64,000 nt of DNA from Candidatus Krumholzibacteriota bacterium (GCA_024275485.1 JAJRZA010000032.1:1-64000), one strand, 5' to 3'; counted from the first letter of the stretch, positions 9,217-19,441 are shown. Notes: generated by a model not told the origin, from the sequence alone. A program made the numbers and translations.

Positions 9217-9918
9217 ATGAATCTGCGAATCATCTACGAGGACAATCATCTGCTGGTGGTGGACAAGCCGGCCGGGCTGCTGGCCCAGGGTGATCATTCC
9301 GGGGATGAATCCTTGAATGATGTGGCAAAAGACTATCTTCGTGAGAAATACGAGAAACCAGGCAACGTCTACCTGGGTTTGGTGCATCGGCTGGATCGCA
9401 ATGTTTCCGGGGTGGTGGTTTTGGCCCGAACCAGCAAGGCTGCGTCCCGCTTGTCGGCGGCTTTTCGGGATAAAAAAGTAAAAAAAACCTATCAGGCCGT
9501 GGTGACCGGGAATCTCCCCGATCGGGAAGGCGATCTGAAAGCCTGGCTAGGGGCCAAAGGTGACGGCCGTGGAATCACCCGGGCTGAAAACAAAACTTTT
9601 GACGATGCCAGGGAAAGTTTGTTGCGTTACAGAGTGCTCGCTGTCGAGGGGGATTGCTCGCTTCTGGAAATTTTACCCGTAACGGGCCGGCGCCACCAAA
9701 TCCGGGCTCAACTGGCGTTGGTTGGTTGTCCCCTGCTGGGGGACGTCAAATATGGCTCGGCGAAACGTTTGCCCGACCATCGTATCGCCCTGCATGCCGT
9801 CAAATTGGAATTCAATCACCCGGTGGGCGCTGAGCCCGTTTGCTATGAAGTTCTTGTTCCCGAGGATTTTCCCTGGCCGGCCCAGGTCAGATCCATAGAA
9901 AGGAATCCTACGAGATGA
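9217..9918 (+). CDS. RluA-family pseudouridine synthase
   Basis: RNA pseudouridine synthase of 233 residues with the family signature HRLDRNVSG; the catalytic Asp is residue 60. It lacks an N-terminal S4 domain, so it resembles the short RluA/RluC-type enzymes; the rRNA or tRNA target cannot be told. Its TGA overlaps the ATG of the thioredoxin gene by 4 nt, so the two are translationally coupled. Confidence 0.93.
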   Translation: MNLRIIYEDNHLLVVDKPAGLLAQGDHSGDESLNDVAKDYLREKYEKPGNVYLGLVHRLDRNVSGVVVLARTSKAASRLSAAFRDKKVKKTYQAVVTGNLPDREGDLKAWLGAKGDGRGITRAENKTFDDARESLLRYRVLAVEGDCSLLEILPVTGRRHQIRAQLALVGCPLLGDVKYGSAKRLPDHRIALHAVKLEFNHPVGAEPVCYEVLVPEDFPWPAQVRSIERNPTR

Positions 9919-10400
9919 AAATGCGCATAACCCTGATTGGCCTGGTCATGCTGATGGCGCTGCCAAACCTTATCTTGGCCGAATCAGGTGAGGACAAGAA
10001 GGACAAACTGCCCAAGGTCCCCTGGCAGAGTTACCATGCCGCCTTGGCCACGGGTAAGGCCGAGTCCAAACCCATCCTGCTTCACTTCACGGCCGTCTGG
10101 TGCCAGTGGTGCAAAAAGATGAAGCGCGAGACCTACGCCGATATGAAGGTGGCCAGCTATCTGCAGGAAAACTTCGCCACAGGCTGGGTCGATACGGAGC
10201 AGTACCGGGCTTTGGCCAAGAAGTACAGTGTGAACAGCTTGCCGACGTTGTGGTTTTTGAATGCCGAGGGAATAAGCATGACCAGGATTGATGGTTTTCT
10301 AGGGCCCGAGAAAATGATGTTGGTGTTGGAGTTTATCAATACCAAAGCCTACGAATCCTGGGACTATCAGGACTGGAAAGAAAACAAACTCCGAAAATGA
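9915..10400 (+). CDS. Exported thioredoxin-fold protein (CxxC)
   Basis: Signal peptide (residues 1-22) followed by a thioredoxin-7/DUF255-type domain with the redox pair CQWC at residues 63-66 and a cis-Pro segment (NSLPTLWF). It probably acts as a periplasmic disulphide reductase or thiol protein. It overlaps its neighbours at both ends by ATGA, giving an rluA-trx-oxidoreductase operon. Confidence 0.88.
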   Translation: MKMRITLIGLVMLMALPNLILAESGEDKKDKLPKVPWQSYHAALATGKAESKPILLHFTAVWCQWCKKMKRETYADMKVASYLQENFATGWVDTEQYRALAKKYSVNSLPTLWFLNAEGISMTRIDGFLGPEKMMLVLEFINTKAYESWDYQDWKENKLRK

Positions 10401-11575
10401 GTGAAATCAACGTCACCATTGTTGGGGGAGGAATTGTTGGTTGCGCCATTGCCGCCGTCTGCGGACGACTGGGGCTTTCGGCGGTGCTGATCGAAAAAGA
10501 GGCCGGACTGGGCCGGGTCACCACCAGCCGCAACAGCGAAGTCAGTCATGGCGGAATGTACTATCCAACGGGCTCTCTGAAGGCCCGTTTTTGTGTGCAG
10601 GGGCGACACCTTTTAAAAGACTTCTGCGCCTGCGCGGGGGTTGGTTATGAAGAGTGCGGAAAGCTGATTGTTGCGGTGCGGGATGATGAGATTTCCCAGC
10701 TGGAAAGCCTGCTGGCCCTGGGGCGGGCCAATGCTGTGGAAGATCTTGAAATACTCGATGCTGCCCAGATTGCCCAACTGGAGCCTGAGATTCAGGCGGT
10801 GGCGGCGTTGTGGTCTCCCCGCACCGGAATCGTGGATGCCGAGGGAGCGGCCAAGGCCTTGGCCAGGTCAGGCGCCGAAGCGGGAGTCCAGGTCATGACT
10901 TCTTCGGTAGTCGACAGTCTGGAACGCCTTGACGGTGCCTGGCGCGTGGGAGTGCTCCCGGCCGGGGAGGGACGACGTGAAGGCTGGGCTCACGTGTCCG
11001 ATTTTGTGGTCAATGCCGCCGGCCTCACCGCCGATGATGTGGCAGCCATGGCCGGTGTGGATGTTCAGGCCCGCCGGTGGCGGTTGTCCTGGGTCAAGGG
11101 GAACTACTTTCGCATCAATCCCAAACATTCCGGGCGCATCAACAGATTGGTTTATCCGGTGCCACCGCAGGACCATTCCAGCCTCGGCGTGCATTTGTGT
11201 TTGGATCTGGCCGGCCAATTGCGTTTGGGGCCCGATGTGGAAATACCTGATTTGGACAGTGGTTTGCCGGACAAAGGTCTCGAACCGGAACGCCAGTTGT
11301 CGTACCATGTTGATCCGAACCGTGCTGGGAGCTTCTTCAGGGGTGCCCATCGTTTTTTGCCCTGGTTGAAAGTTGCCGATCTGTCGCCCGATATGAGCGG
11401 CTATCGTCCCAAATTTGACGGTCGGGGTTTTCGGGATTTTGTCGTGGTGCGGGAGGACTCGCCCCTGGAAGGATTGATCAACCTGGTTGGAATCGATTCG
11501 CCGGGTCTGACCAGTGCTGCGGCCTTGGCCGAGCATGTGGGGAAAATGTTGACTGACCGGGAAAATATCAACTGA
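10397..11575 (+). CDS. FAD-dependent oxidoreductase, L-2-hydroxyglutarate dehydrogenase-like
   Basis: DAO-family flavoprotein of 392 residues. The dinucleotide-binding GGGIVGCAIA starts at residue 9, and the NSEVSHGGMYYPTGSLKARFC stretch (residues about 46-66) is characteristic of the LhgO/L2HGDH branch that oxidises L-2-hydroxyglutarate. The C-terminal IDSPGLTSAAA also fits. The substrate is inferred from family resemblance. Fourth base-overlapping member of its operon. Confidence 0.87.
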   Translation: MSEINVTIVGGGIVGCAIAAVCGRLGLSAVLIEKEAGLGRVTTSRNSEVSHGGMYYPTGSLKARFCVQGRHLLKDFCACAGVGYEECGKLIVAVRDDEISQLESLLALGRANAVEDLEILDAAQIAQLEPEIQAVAALWSPRTGIVDAEGAAKALARSGAEAGVQVMTSSVVDSLERLDGAWRVGVLPAGEGRREGWAHVSDFVVNAAGLTADDVAAMAGVDVQARRWRLSWVKGNYFRINPKHSGRINRLVYPVPPQDHSSLGVHLCLDLAGQLRLGPDVEIPDLDSGLPDKGLEPERQLSYHVDPNRAGSFFRGAHRFLPWLKVADLSPDMSGYRPKFDGRGFRDFVVVREDSPLEGLINLVGIDSPGLTSAAALAEHVGKMLTDRENIN

Positions 11576-11591
11576 GAAACGGGGCTCCCGA

Positions 11592-12332
11592 GTGCTGATT
11601 GTTTTGGCCCTGTCCGCAGTTTGCGCCTTGCTGGTCATGCCGGCCCTTGGCAGGCGCCGCACTGCGGCGAGACCCTTGTTCAAGGGAACAGGGGGACATT
11701 GGAAAAAAAACTACGGTCGCCGGGCTTTTCTCAAGCTGGGCATCGCCTTGTTGGGAGTCGGCATCCTGGCCTATTCGGGAGCTGATGAAGCCATCGAAGG
11801 TCTGCATTCGGGCTCCATCCGCAACAGGTCGAGCGACAATCTGGCCAACGTTTTCAAATTTGGTGGAGAGCGTTTTTGGTTTGGCAACTGGGCCTTGGTG
11901 GGTGTCCTGGATGCCTGGGTGCGCAGCAACGCTTTCAGCCGCTGGGGCCGGGCCAATTTTGAGGCCATGGTGGTTGGATTGCCGGTGTTATGGACCCTGC
12001 AACGTGGCCTTGGTGCCAATCGGCCTTCGTCTGATGGGGGCAACCCGCGTTGGCGCCCCTTGAACGCCGCGAATTCGGCTTCCGGTCACGCCTTCATCGC
12101 CGCAGTGCCCTGGCTGACCCTGGCCAGAAGACACAATCTGGTGCCGGTGCGCCGGGTTGCCCGCCTGGCTTCGGTCCTGACCGGTTGGTCCCGGCTCAAT
12201 GATCGAAAACATTACCTGTCCCAGATCATTCTGGGTTGGACCATAGCCTGGAACGCTGTCTCGGCCGTGGCCGATGGTGAACTGGAAAAATTGCCGCCCG
12301 TCGTCATGCCTGCCCATTCAGATGAGGATTGA
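11592..12332 (+). CDS. PAP2-family membrane phosphatase
   Basis: Membrane phosphatase of the PAP2 superfamily (lipid phosphate or undecaprenyl-pyrophosphate type). The three motifs are present: QRGLGANRP (residues about 135-143), SASGH (about 163-167) and SRLNDRKHYLSQ near residue 197. Several hydrophobic segments flank them. The start is a GTG 16 nt after the oxidoreductase stop. Confidence 0.85.
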   Translation: MLIVLALSAVCALLVMPALGRRRTAARPLFKGTGGHWKKNYGRRAFLKLGIALLGVGILAYSGADEAIEGLHSGSIRNRSSDNLANVFKFGGERFWFGNWALVGVLDAWVRSNAFSRWGRANFEAMVVGLPVLWTLQRGLGANRPSSDGGNPRWRPLNAANSASGHAFIAAVPWLTLARRHNLVPVRRVARLASVLTGWSRLNDRKHYLSQIILGWTIAWNAVSAVADGELEKLPPVVMPAHSDED

Positions 12333-12339
12333 AGACATC

Positions 12340-13995
12340 ATGAACATTCGCAAAACCTCTGCCGCTGTTTTCTCAATGATGTTGGCTTTATCCTTTGCCG
12401 GCACTGTATTGGCGGGTGGTATCGGTGGAGTTCCCGCAGTGCAGGTCCAAACCCTGTACCAGGTCCAACTGACGTCATTTCCCGCCCTGGATACCTCCCG
12501 TTTGGCCGCCGAAGACATCATTGGGGATGACGAGGGTCTTCCCTATCGTTTCGCCGTGGCCCAGGATGTTTTCCTTACTCCGGAAAACAGCGGAACCTGG
12601 GAAGCCATGACTGATGGCCGACTTTTGTGGCGACATCGTTTTGCCTGCCCTGGAGTTCTTTCCCTCAACTTGGGTTTCACCGGCTACCGCCTGCCCCGGA
12701 GCGCCACCCTGTTGGTTTATGCCGCCGATGGATCAGGCCCGGTTTTTCGTTTCGACGCCGATGACAACCGATCCAGCGGTCAATTGTGGACACCGATTCT
12801 GCTGACCAGTGAGTTGGTCATCGAATTGGAGGTCGCCGCATCGGAGCGCCAGAATTTGCGGTTGGAATTGGGGCGGGTAAGTTGCGGCTACCGTGGCTTT
12901 GGGGCAGACATTGCAGACAAAAGTGGAGATTGTAATATTGACGTGATCTGTGCCCAGGGCGACGACTGGCGTGACGACATTGCCAGCATTGGCATGTACA
13001 CAATCAGCGGCATCAGAAGGTGCTCAGGAGTTTTGATCAACAATACCGCCCAGGACCGGCGGCCACTGTTCTTGACCGCCAACCATTGTTCAGTCGACGC
13101 GAGCAATGTGGCCCAGATGGTGGTTTATTGGAATTACGAAAGTCCGAGCTGTGGTGAGCATGGTGGCGGCACCTTGACCCAGTTCAACCATGGCAGTGCC
13201 TTGTTGTCTGCCAGCGCCACTTCTGATTTCAAACTAGTGGAACTGGATGAAAGCCCTGATCCAGTTTTTGGGGTGACCTATGCCGGTTGGGATCGCTCCG
13301 ACAGCGTACCCGGCAGCGCCGTGGCTATTCATCATCCATCAACCGATGAAAAGAGCATCAGCTTCGAAAACGATCCCTTGACCATCACCACTTACCTAGA
13401 GAACCCGGTCCCGGGCAACAGCACCCATCTGCGGGTAATCGATTGGGATGAAGGCACCACCGAGCCCGGTTCCAGTGGTTCGCCCCTTTTCAATGCCGAC
13501 CACCGAATCGTCGGTCAATTGCATGGCGGATATGCGGCCTGTACCAACGACCTTTCGGATTGGTACGGAAGGCTTTTCATCTCCTGGCAAGGAGACGGCA
13601 CAGCCGAAACCAGGTTGCGCGATTATCTGGATCCTGAAGGATCTGGAGTGATGTTCTTGAGTCGATTGGGAGTTGTTGATCCTGAGCCCGAACCCCCGCC
13701 ATCAGGGGAGGGTGAATTGGATCTTTATCTGGTCTCGGCATCTCCGAATCCCTTCCTTGTTGAGGTGGAGCTGATTTACCACCTGAACCAAGATGCCCTG
13801 GTGCGAGCCAGGGTTTTCACCATCAAGGGGTATCTGATTCGTGATCTGGGAGAGTTTGCCGGAAACGATGGAGATAATTCTTTGTCCTGGAATGGTCTGG
13901 ATGACAACGGCAGGCCGACTCCTGCCGGACTGTACCTGTTTTACCTGGAATCAGAGGATAAAACAGCCCGGGGACAGGTGATCCGGTTGAGGTAG
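12340..13995 (+). CDS. Secreted trypsin-like (lysyl endopeptidase-like) serine protease with sorting domain
   Basis: Signal peptide (residues 1-25), a beta-rich propeptide-like region, then a chymotrypsin-fold protease. The triad is seen as His249 (TANHC), Asp296 (SDFKLVEL) and Ser379 (GSSGSP); the GSSGSP form and the cysteine pattern resemble lysyl endopeptidases. A FlgD-like domain (SPNPF...) ends the protein from about residue 465, suggesting surface sorting. I chose the ATG at 12340 so that the signal peptide starts cleanly; the frame is open 22 codons further upstream. Confidence 0.88.
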   Translation: MNIRKTSAAVFSMMLALSFAGTVLAGGIGGVPAVQVQTLYQVQLTSFPALDTSRLAAEDIIGDDEGLPYRFAVAQDVFLTPENSGTWEAMTDGRLLWRHRFACPGVLSLNLGFTGYRLPRSATLLVYAADGSGPVFRFDADDNRSSGQLWTPILLTSELVIELEVAASERQNLRLELGRVSCGYRGFGADIADKSGDCNIDVICAQGDDWRDDIASIGMYTISGIRRCSGVLINNTAQDRRPLFLTANHCSVDASNVAQMVVYWNYESPSCGEHGGGTLTQFNHGSALLSASATSDFKLVELDESPDPVFGVTYAGWDRSDSVPGSAVAIHHPSTDEKSISFENDPLTITTYLENPVPGNSTHLRVIDWDEGTTEPGSSGSPLFNADHRIVGQLHGGYAACTNDLSDWYGRLFISWQGDGTAETRLRDYLDPEGSGVMFLSRLGVVDPEPEPPPSGEGELDLYLVSASPNPFLVEVELIYHLNQDALVRARVFTIKGYLIRDLGEFAGNDGDNSLSWNGLDDNGRPTPAGLYLFYLESEDKTARGQVIRLR

Positions 13996-14002
13996 GGACT
14001 GC

Positions 14003-14716
14003 TCAATCGTCCGCCACGGACAAAAAAGCCAGCAACGCTTCAATATCAGCTGCCGTCAGGGGCTGGATGTACTTTTTCATGGGTTCGTTGATCCGCTTGC
14101 CGGTCTGAAAATCTTCGATCTGGATCCGCAAATAATCTGTGTACTGGCCTACCAGTTGAGGCATGGAACCTTTACCCAAGCCGTCTTTACCATGGCACTT
14201 GGCGCACTGGGTTGCATAAATATCCCGCCCCCTTTCAACATCACCATCATGACGCGCCACGTTAAACACCCGTCGGGCGATTTGAAGCTTTTCCAGGGAA
14301 CTGGTGTCGGCAGCAAAGTCCGGCATTATAGTCAACAGTTCCAGCTCCGATAGATAGATGGAGATATCCAAAAGATCAGTGGCCGAGATCTCCCGATCCG
14401 TGGCATACATGGACATGGCCACGCTGTTGCGTTCCTGGATTTTGAATTGATGCAGCTGTTTGGCAAGGTATTTGGCGGGCAATCCGGCCAGACGCGGGTA
14501 CTCGCCATCCCCACCGCCCTGGCCAAACTCGCCATGGCATCCTGCGCACAATTCGTTGATCTCTTCACCGTTATCAGGGTCGTAGTCATGGCTTTTGGGG
14601 TTGGGATACTGGGCCGCAGCCGGGAGGGCTGTCAACACGACCACAACCAGAAAAACAACAGCAACAAGGTAGGTGGTGAGAATTAAGCTTTGAAATCGGC
14701 AAAACGGTGGATTCAC
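14003..14716 (-). CDS. Di-haem cytochrome c (c4-like)
   Basis: Two c-type haem motifs, CAGCH and CAKCH, in two similar domains of about 90 residues each, behind a hydrophobic export/anchor segment (LTTYLVAVVFLVVVVLTA). This matches c4-type cytochromes that deliver electrons to terminal oxidases or peroxidases in the periplasm. The start is uncertain: I prefer the GTG at 14716 (GGAG upstream, normal signal peptide); a TTG at 14782 would add 22 residues. Convergent with the serine protease gene. Confidence 0.85.
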   Translation of the reverse strand: MNPPFCRFQSLILTTYLVAVVFLVVVVLTALPAAAQYPNPKSHDYDPDNGEEINELCAGCHGEFGQGGGDGEYPRLAGLPAKYLAKQLHQFKIQERNSVAMSMYATDREISATDLLDISIYLSELELLTIMPDFAADTSSLEKLQIARRVFNVARHDGDVERGRDIYATQCAKCHGKDGLGKGSMPQLVGQYTDYLRIQIEDFQTGKRINEPMKKYIQPLTAADIEALLAFLSVADD

Positions 14717-14798
14717 AGTTTTCTTTTCTCCGTCGTAACAATGAACACAAGGGGGGCGTTGTGTGGGCCGACCACTGGACAACCCGTAGAAAAAAAAT

Positions 14799-16055
14799 TC
14801 ATTTTAACATGATCATCCGGCCGGAACCACGCCCACCAGCGGCTTCCACCAGGTAAAGATAAACGCCGCCGGGAGCAGCCGCGCCACTTTTATCGAGCCC
14901 TCGCCACTGCACGGTGTTCAAACCTTCCACCGCAGCAAATTCTTTGGTGTAGATCAGGCGTCCCTTCACATCATAAACCGTCAATCGGGCGTCACCAGCC
15001 AAACTGTTGGAAAAGCTGATTTGCGTGGCCGGGTTGAAGGGGTTGGGGTGGTTGCCAAGAATCTGGAAGGCAACAACCGGGGTGCCTTGAGTGTCGCTGA
15101 GGTTGTCTTCGTCGATGGCCCATTGGTCATCAGCCACGGTGTAGGTGGCAATACCGTCGGTGACGATGGCGATGTGCCCGTTGACCACCCGCAGATCCTG
15201 GCTGCTCAAAGTGCCGCCATCACCCTCTTCCGTCTGATAAACGAAACTACCGTACTGAACCAGACGATCGAGAACCACCTGGTGTGGATGCCCATAACTG
15301 TTTGCTCCCACGGAAATAACTGAAACTTCGGCCTGCACCTCTTGCAGGAAATTAGGATTGCTGCTGGTGTAACTGCCGTGGTGGTTCACATGGTACACGT
15401 CCAGGTCGCCCGCCAGGGGCGCCACACTGGATTCGATGTCTGCTGAACTGCTGCCGTTGTCACCGGTCAGGTCGCCGGCCTGGAAATAGTCGAAACCGCC
15501 GTACTGAACCAGAAGACAAACATCGTATTCATTTTCCCGGGAGCTGTTGTTGAAGGGAGAAGCAAGCTGCTGGTTGCTGTTGAGGGCGATGCAGGTCACG
15601 GTGACGCCTTCGCCGAGGTCGATGACTTGATTCTGGGTGAGAGTTTGCCGCTTGTCGGCCACGGCGTTGGCGTAGCTGGTGTAGGTTAAGGTGGTGTAAC
15701 TCCAACCACGATCGAGCACGGCCTCACGCACGGGAATTTGCTGGATGACTTCATCGAGGCCACCGATGTGATCGGCGTGGTAATGACTGGCCACCATGTA
15801 GTCGAGGGTATCGACACCCACGGAATGCAGGTACGGTACGATGACGGAACTCCCGCGGCCGTTCTTGCCGCCATCAAACAGGAGGGTCCGACCGCTGGGG
15901 GACTGGATCAGGGTAGCGTCGCCCTGGCCCACGTCGATCACCGTGATGATCAAATCACCGGCAGCGAAGGAATTGGATCCTATCAAGGTGGTTGATATCA
16001 GGAATACGGCAGCGCAGATCACCAACCTTGCAATGCGGGAGCGCACAGATTGCAT
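14799..16055 (-). CDS. Secreted ComEC/Rec2-like metallo-beta-lactamase-fold hydrolase with sorting domain
   Basis: A signal peptide precedes a metallo-beta-lactamase domain that starts VIDVGQGDATLI and carries the metal motif SHYHADHIGG, with a later HVNHHGS; this is the pattern of the soluble ComEC C-terminal-type hydrolases, some of which are extracellular nucleases. The last 90 residues are a FlgD-like domain (HPNPFNPATQISF). It lacks the ComEC membrane channel, so a role as a secreted nuclease or phosphodiesterase is more likely than DNA uptake; this is inference. Confidence 0.87.
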   Translation of the reverse strand: MQSVRSRIARLVICAAVFLISTTLIGSNSFAAGDLIITVIDVGQGDATLIQSPSGRTLLFDGGKNGRGSSVIVPYLHSVGVDTLDYMVASHYHADHIGGLDEVIQQIPVREAVLDRGWSYTTLTYTSYANAVADKRQTLTQNQVIDLGEGVTVTCIALNSNQQLASPFNNSSRENEYDVCLLVQYGGFDYFQAGDLTGDNGSSSADIESSVAPLAGDLDVYHVNHHGSYTSSNPNFLQEVQAEVSVISVGANSYGHPHQVVLDRLVQYGSFVYQTEEGDGGTLSSQDLRVVNGHIAIVTDGIATYTVADDQWAIDEDNLSDTQGTPVVAFQILGNHPNPFNPATQISFSNSLAGDARLTVYDVKGRLIYTKEFAAVEGLNTVQWRGLDKSGAAAPGGVYLYLVEAAGGRGSGRMIMLK

Positions 16056-16220
16056 GGATAAACCATCCGTTTGGGTCCAAAGATTGAGTTCTTCTGATAT
16101 TATAACAAAAAACAGGTCAACTTAACAGGATAAGCTTAAAGTCTCCTTCAAATTTTTGGAAAAAATCAGTGTGAATTTGTGGTGGGCAAAATCGAAAGGA
16201 ATTGACCATTGTGCTACCGT

Positions 16221-18638
16221 TTATCCAAATATTTTCCTGATGGCCGCAACCATTTGAAACTTGCCCACGGGCTTGGCCAAGTAGTCCTTGAAGCCCATTT
16301 CCAGGGCAGTTTTACGATTGACCTGCTCACTGAAACCGGAACACAGGATGATCGGCATGTCTGCCCTGAGTTCAAAGACCTTCTGGGCCAGGTCCTTCCC
16401 GGTCAAGAACGGCATGGCCATGTCCGTGATGATCAGGTCGAAGTCCTCGGGTCGGTCCTGGAAAAAGCTCAAGGCTTCACGGCTGTCTTCAAACCCTGTT
16501 ACCGAGAACCCAAAACGACTCAAACGGATTTTTGACATTTCCACAATGTCCTTCTCGTCATCAATGAACAGAATTCGTTCGCTGCCCCAGTGAAGGAGAT
16601 CTTCCGGCGCAAATTCCTCAGGATTCGCTACAGGGTTCTCGGTCCTGGGGAGGCTGATGGTAAAAACAGTGCCCTGGTCGGGGTTGCTGCGAACAATGAT
16701 GTTTCCTTGGTGGCCCTTGATGATGCCATGAACAACGGCCAAGCCCATCCCCGTACCTTTGCCGACTTCCTTGGTCGTGAAATAGGGATCAAATATCCGC
16801 TTGAGGGTTGTTTCATCCATGCCGGGGCCCGTGTCGGAGATTTTCAATTGAACGTAGGATCTCGGTGGCAACTCCAGTAAACTGGTTGACTGGTTGGGGG
16901 ACACGTCGGTTTCCTGCAGGGAAATTGTGAGCTGGCCGCCTTTTTCCTGCATGGCCTGGTAACCATTGGTGCAAAGGTTCATCACAACCTGATGGATCTG
17001 CGTCGGGTCGGCATTGACAGGACCACATTCGGCTGAAATATCCTGACGAATTTCAATATTGGCCGGGATGGATGCCCGCAAAAGGGCCAGGGCTTCTGTG
17101 AGGATCTTTTGGACATATACGGGCTGAAAGACCGACTCCCCGTGTCTGCTGAAAGCAAGGATCTTTTGAACCAATTCCTTGGCTCGTTCTCCTGCTGTGA
17201 GCATTTTTCCGACGCAATCTGCAGCCTGGTTTTTTTCAGGTAGAGTATCCAGGGCCAATTCGCCATATCCCAAAAGAGCAGTCAGGATGTTGTTGAAATC
17301 ATGGGCTATACCGCCGGCCAGAGTACCAATGGCTTCCATCTTCTGGGCTTGCCGCAGATCCTCCTGGAGACTTGCCTTGTCGTTGCTGTCCCGTTGTTGC
17401 TTCACGGCCAGGGCCCACAGATCGGCAAAGCGGGTCAGAGAATCGATGTCCTGCTGGGTATAGGGATCGATGGAATTGGCCAGGCCCAGCTGACCGACCA
17501 GATCTCCCTCGAAGAGAACCGGTACGGAAAGGAAATTCCTGAGAGGGGTTGGTCTTGGAGGAGATTCCTGCGCAACCGGATGGGTATGTGGGTCATTGGA
17601 AATCAGGGGTATTTTCGTGTTCATGGAATGGCCCCACAGGGTGGGGTGCGCGCCATCAGGTTGGGGCCGGGAAATGACCCATTGGTCTGTTTCCGGGGAT
17701 GGGAGGGAGTCTTTCCACATTTCGGTAAGGGCTACGGCCACCAAATTTCCCGACGCCGGGTCTATTGATCCCACAAATCCGTGTTCGCTCCCGGTCAACT
17801 GCAAAATCTTGTCCAACACCACATGGGAGACCAGGGCGATACTCCCGGAGCTGAATATCATCTTTCCTGAAACCTCGGCCAGGGACGTGTTGAGATCCAG
17901 CTCCTGCTGAAGGGCCTCCTCGACTTGTTTCCGTTCCTTGATTTCAAGAGAAAGTTCGGCGTTCACCAATTCGAGGGAATTCGTTTTTTTTCGGACTTCC
18001 TTGTCTCGCATGGCCAGTTTGTCAGCGAGAGAATTGAAGGCGGAAATGATGTTGCTTATTTCGGTGCGAGGATCCGTTAGCAGTGTGGTTTTCCAATCAC
18101 CTTCGCTCAGCCTTTCGACGTCCCGTTTAAGATGAGACAGTGGACCGGAAAGGAATCTTCCCAACAAGAATTGCATGATGATGATAACCGACCCGACCAC
18201 GCAGAGGGTCACCACCAGCATGGTGGTCAGTATGTTTTTCTGGGAGGAATGAATCCCCTGACGAAAAAATGCCACCTCCAGATTCCCAACCGGGTGGCCA
18301 TTGTGATTCATCTGGTGGCTCAGGGAGATCAATTCCGAGCCCGTCAACAAACCGCGGGAGAATACGATCTCCCCTTTTTCATCGGTCACCTTCAAGCCGG
18401 AGATATCCCCGGACTGCATTGCCGCCATGCAAATGTCATGGATCTGATCGGTGTCGAAGGTCCACAAGTGAACAGCAATGGATCCGGTCATGCTGTCCTT
18501 CACCTGTTGGGCATGGTCCTCCAGCTCCTGCTCGGCCCTCCCCACCGAATAGGAATAGTAGATGAAACCGGCTACCAACCCCGTCAGAACGACTGTGATG
18601 CTCAGGCCGATACCCATATCGCGCCGGATACTCCGCAT
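16221..18638 (-). CDS. Hybrid sensor histidine kinase/response regulator (HAMP-GAF-HK-REC)
   Basis: Order: TM helix, periplasmic sensor of about 100 residues, second TM helix, HAMP (about residues 160-210), coiled coil, GAF-like domain, HisKA with phospho-acceptor His446 (GIAHDFNN), HATPase_c (DTGPGMDETT, GKGTGMGLAVVHG) and a C-terminal receiver with Asp739 (IITDMAMPF). No DNA-binding output domain is attached. The ATG at 18636-18638 overlaps the upstream stop (TAATG), so it is coupled to the binding-protein gene, which may supply its ligand input. Confidence 0.9.
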   Translation of the reverse strand: MRSIRRDMGIGLSITVVLTGLVAGFIYYSYSVGRAEQELEDHAQQVKDSMTGSIAVHLWTFDTDQIHDICMAAMQSGDISGLKVTDEKGEIVFSRGLLTGSELISLSHQMNHNGHPVGNLEVAFFRQGIHSSQKNILTTMLVVTLCVVGSVIIIMQFLLGRFLSGPLSHLKRDVERLSEGDWKTTLLTDPRTEISNIISAFNSLADKLAMRDKEVRKKTNSLELVNAELSLEIKERKQVEEALQQELDLNTSLAEVSGKMIFSSGSIALVSHVVLDKILQLTGSEHGFVGSIDPASGNLVAVALTEMWKDSLPSPETDQWVISRPQPDGAHPTLWGHSMNTKIPLISNDPHTHPVAQESPPRPTPLRNFLSVPVLFEGDLVGQLGLANSIDPYTQQDIDSLTRFADLWALAVKQQRDSNDKASLQEDLRQAQKMEAIGTLAGGIAHDFNNILTALLGYGELALDTLPEKNQAADCVGKMLTAGERAKELVQKILAFSRHGESVFQPVYVQKILTEALALLRASIPANIEIRQDISAECGPVNADPTQIHQVVMNLCTNGYQAMQEKGGQLTISLQETDVSPNQSTSLLELPPRSYVQLKISDTGPGMDETTLKRIFDPYFTTKEVGKGTGMGLAVVHGIIKGHQGNIIVRSNPDQGTVFTISLPRTENPVANPEEFAPEDLLHWGSERILFIDDEKDIVEMSKIRLSRFGFSVTGFEDSREALSFFQDRPEDFDLIITDMAMPFLTGKDLAQKVFELRADMPIILCSGFSEQVNRKTALEMGFKDYLAKPVGKFQMVAAIRKIFG

Positions 18639-19441
18639 TATCGTAACCAAGGTTCGGCAAGCTTGTCGAAGCTGCCATCCAGTTTCATGCCCTGCAATTC
18701 CTTGGCGAGTTGCTCAACAAGGCGCTCGTGTTTCTTGTGGATGAAGGGGTAGAATTTGACCGTGACAATGGGCGTCTCCAGGGCCCGGATTTCCGTCAGA
18801 CCCAGATCCCTGACGGCCTTTTGTCCGGAAAGACGCCATTCCACCACCGTATCGAGGCGTCCGGCATCGAGCATCTGGAACAGCTGGCTGTTCAGAGCCA
18901 GAAAGGTTCGTTCTCCCGGGACATTTTTCTCCAGAATCTTGGCGCCTATTCGAGCCCCGTTGCGGTAAGGTTCGAGAGAGCCCCATCCCTCCACCGGAAA
19001 CTCCAGCCCCTTGGTGAAAACCGCAAGTTCGGCAACCAGGCTTTCTTCGGGCACCATGATCAGGTTGTCGGTGTTGTCCGGGGCGATCTGCTTGATGTTG
19101 GAAACTCGTGAAAAGTCGCCGTCGCCCTCGCTGTTGGCCAGAAAGAGGGCGCGTTGGCTGGGTAACGCAATGAGGGAGGCGGCATAGCCCATCCGCCCGA
19201 AAGCTTCCTTGATGCGGGCATTGAGGATATCACTGTGGGGGGACTGGAAACCGCAGTAAAAGGTGATCTGGGGTGGCGAGGAAACTACGGTCTTATCGGT
19301 TCCGGGTTCGGTGGAGAATTTCTCGTCACCCTGGGCCATGGCTCCGGTATTGGTGGACAGAGTGAATCCCAGCCAGAAGATTGCCAGGAACAGGAAAGGG
19401 TCGAAAAAATCTTTGCATGAACTGTCTGGCGTTAATTTCAT
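18638..19441 (-). CDS. Periplasmic solute-binding-like protein (SBP_bac_3 type)
   Basis: Exported protein of about 267 residues with the general pattern of amino-acid-type binding proteins (ITFYCGFQSPHSDILNARIKEAFGRMGY near the N-terminus, later LDAGRLDTVVEW). No ABC permease or ATPase lies nearby. Because it is coupled by TAATG overlap to a hybrid histidine kinase, a sensory role is more likely than transport. The ATG at 19441 is chosen because a signal/anchor segment follows; the open frame extends 40 codons upstream. Confidence 0.75.
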   Translation of the reverse strand: MKLTPDSSCKDFFDPFLFLAIFWLGFTLSTNTGAMAQGDEKFSTEPGTDKTVVSSPPQITFYCGFQSPHSDILNARIKEAFGRMGYAASLIALPSQRALFLANSEGDGDFSRVSNIKQIAPDNTDNLIMVPEESLVAELAVFTKGLEFPVEGWGSLEPYRNGARIGAKILEKNVPGERTFLALNSQLFQMLDAGRLDTVVEWRLSGQKAVRDLGLTEIRALETPIVTVKFYPFIHKKHERLVEQLAKELQGMKLDGSFDKLAEPWLR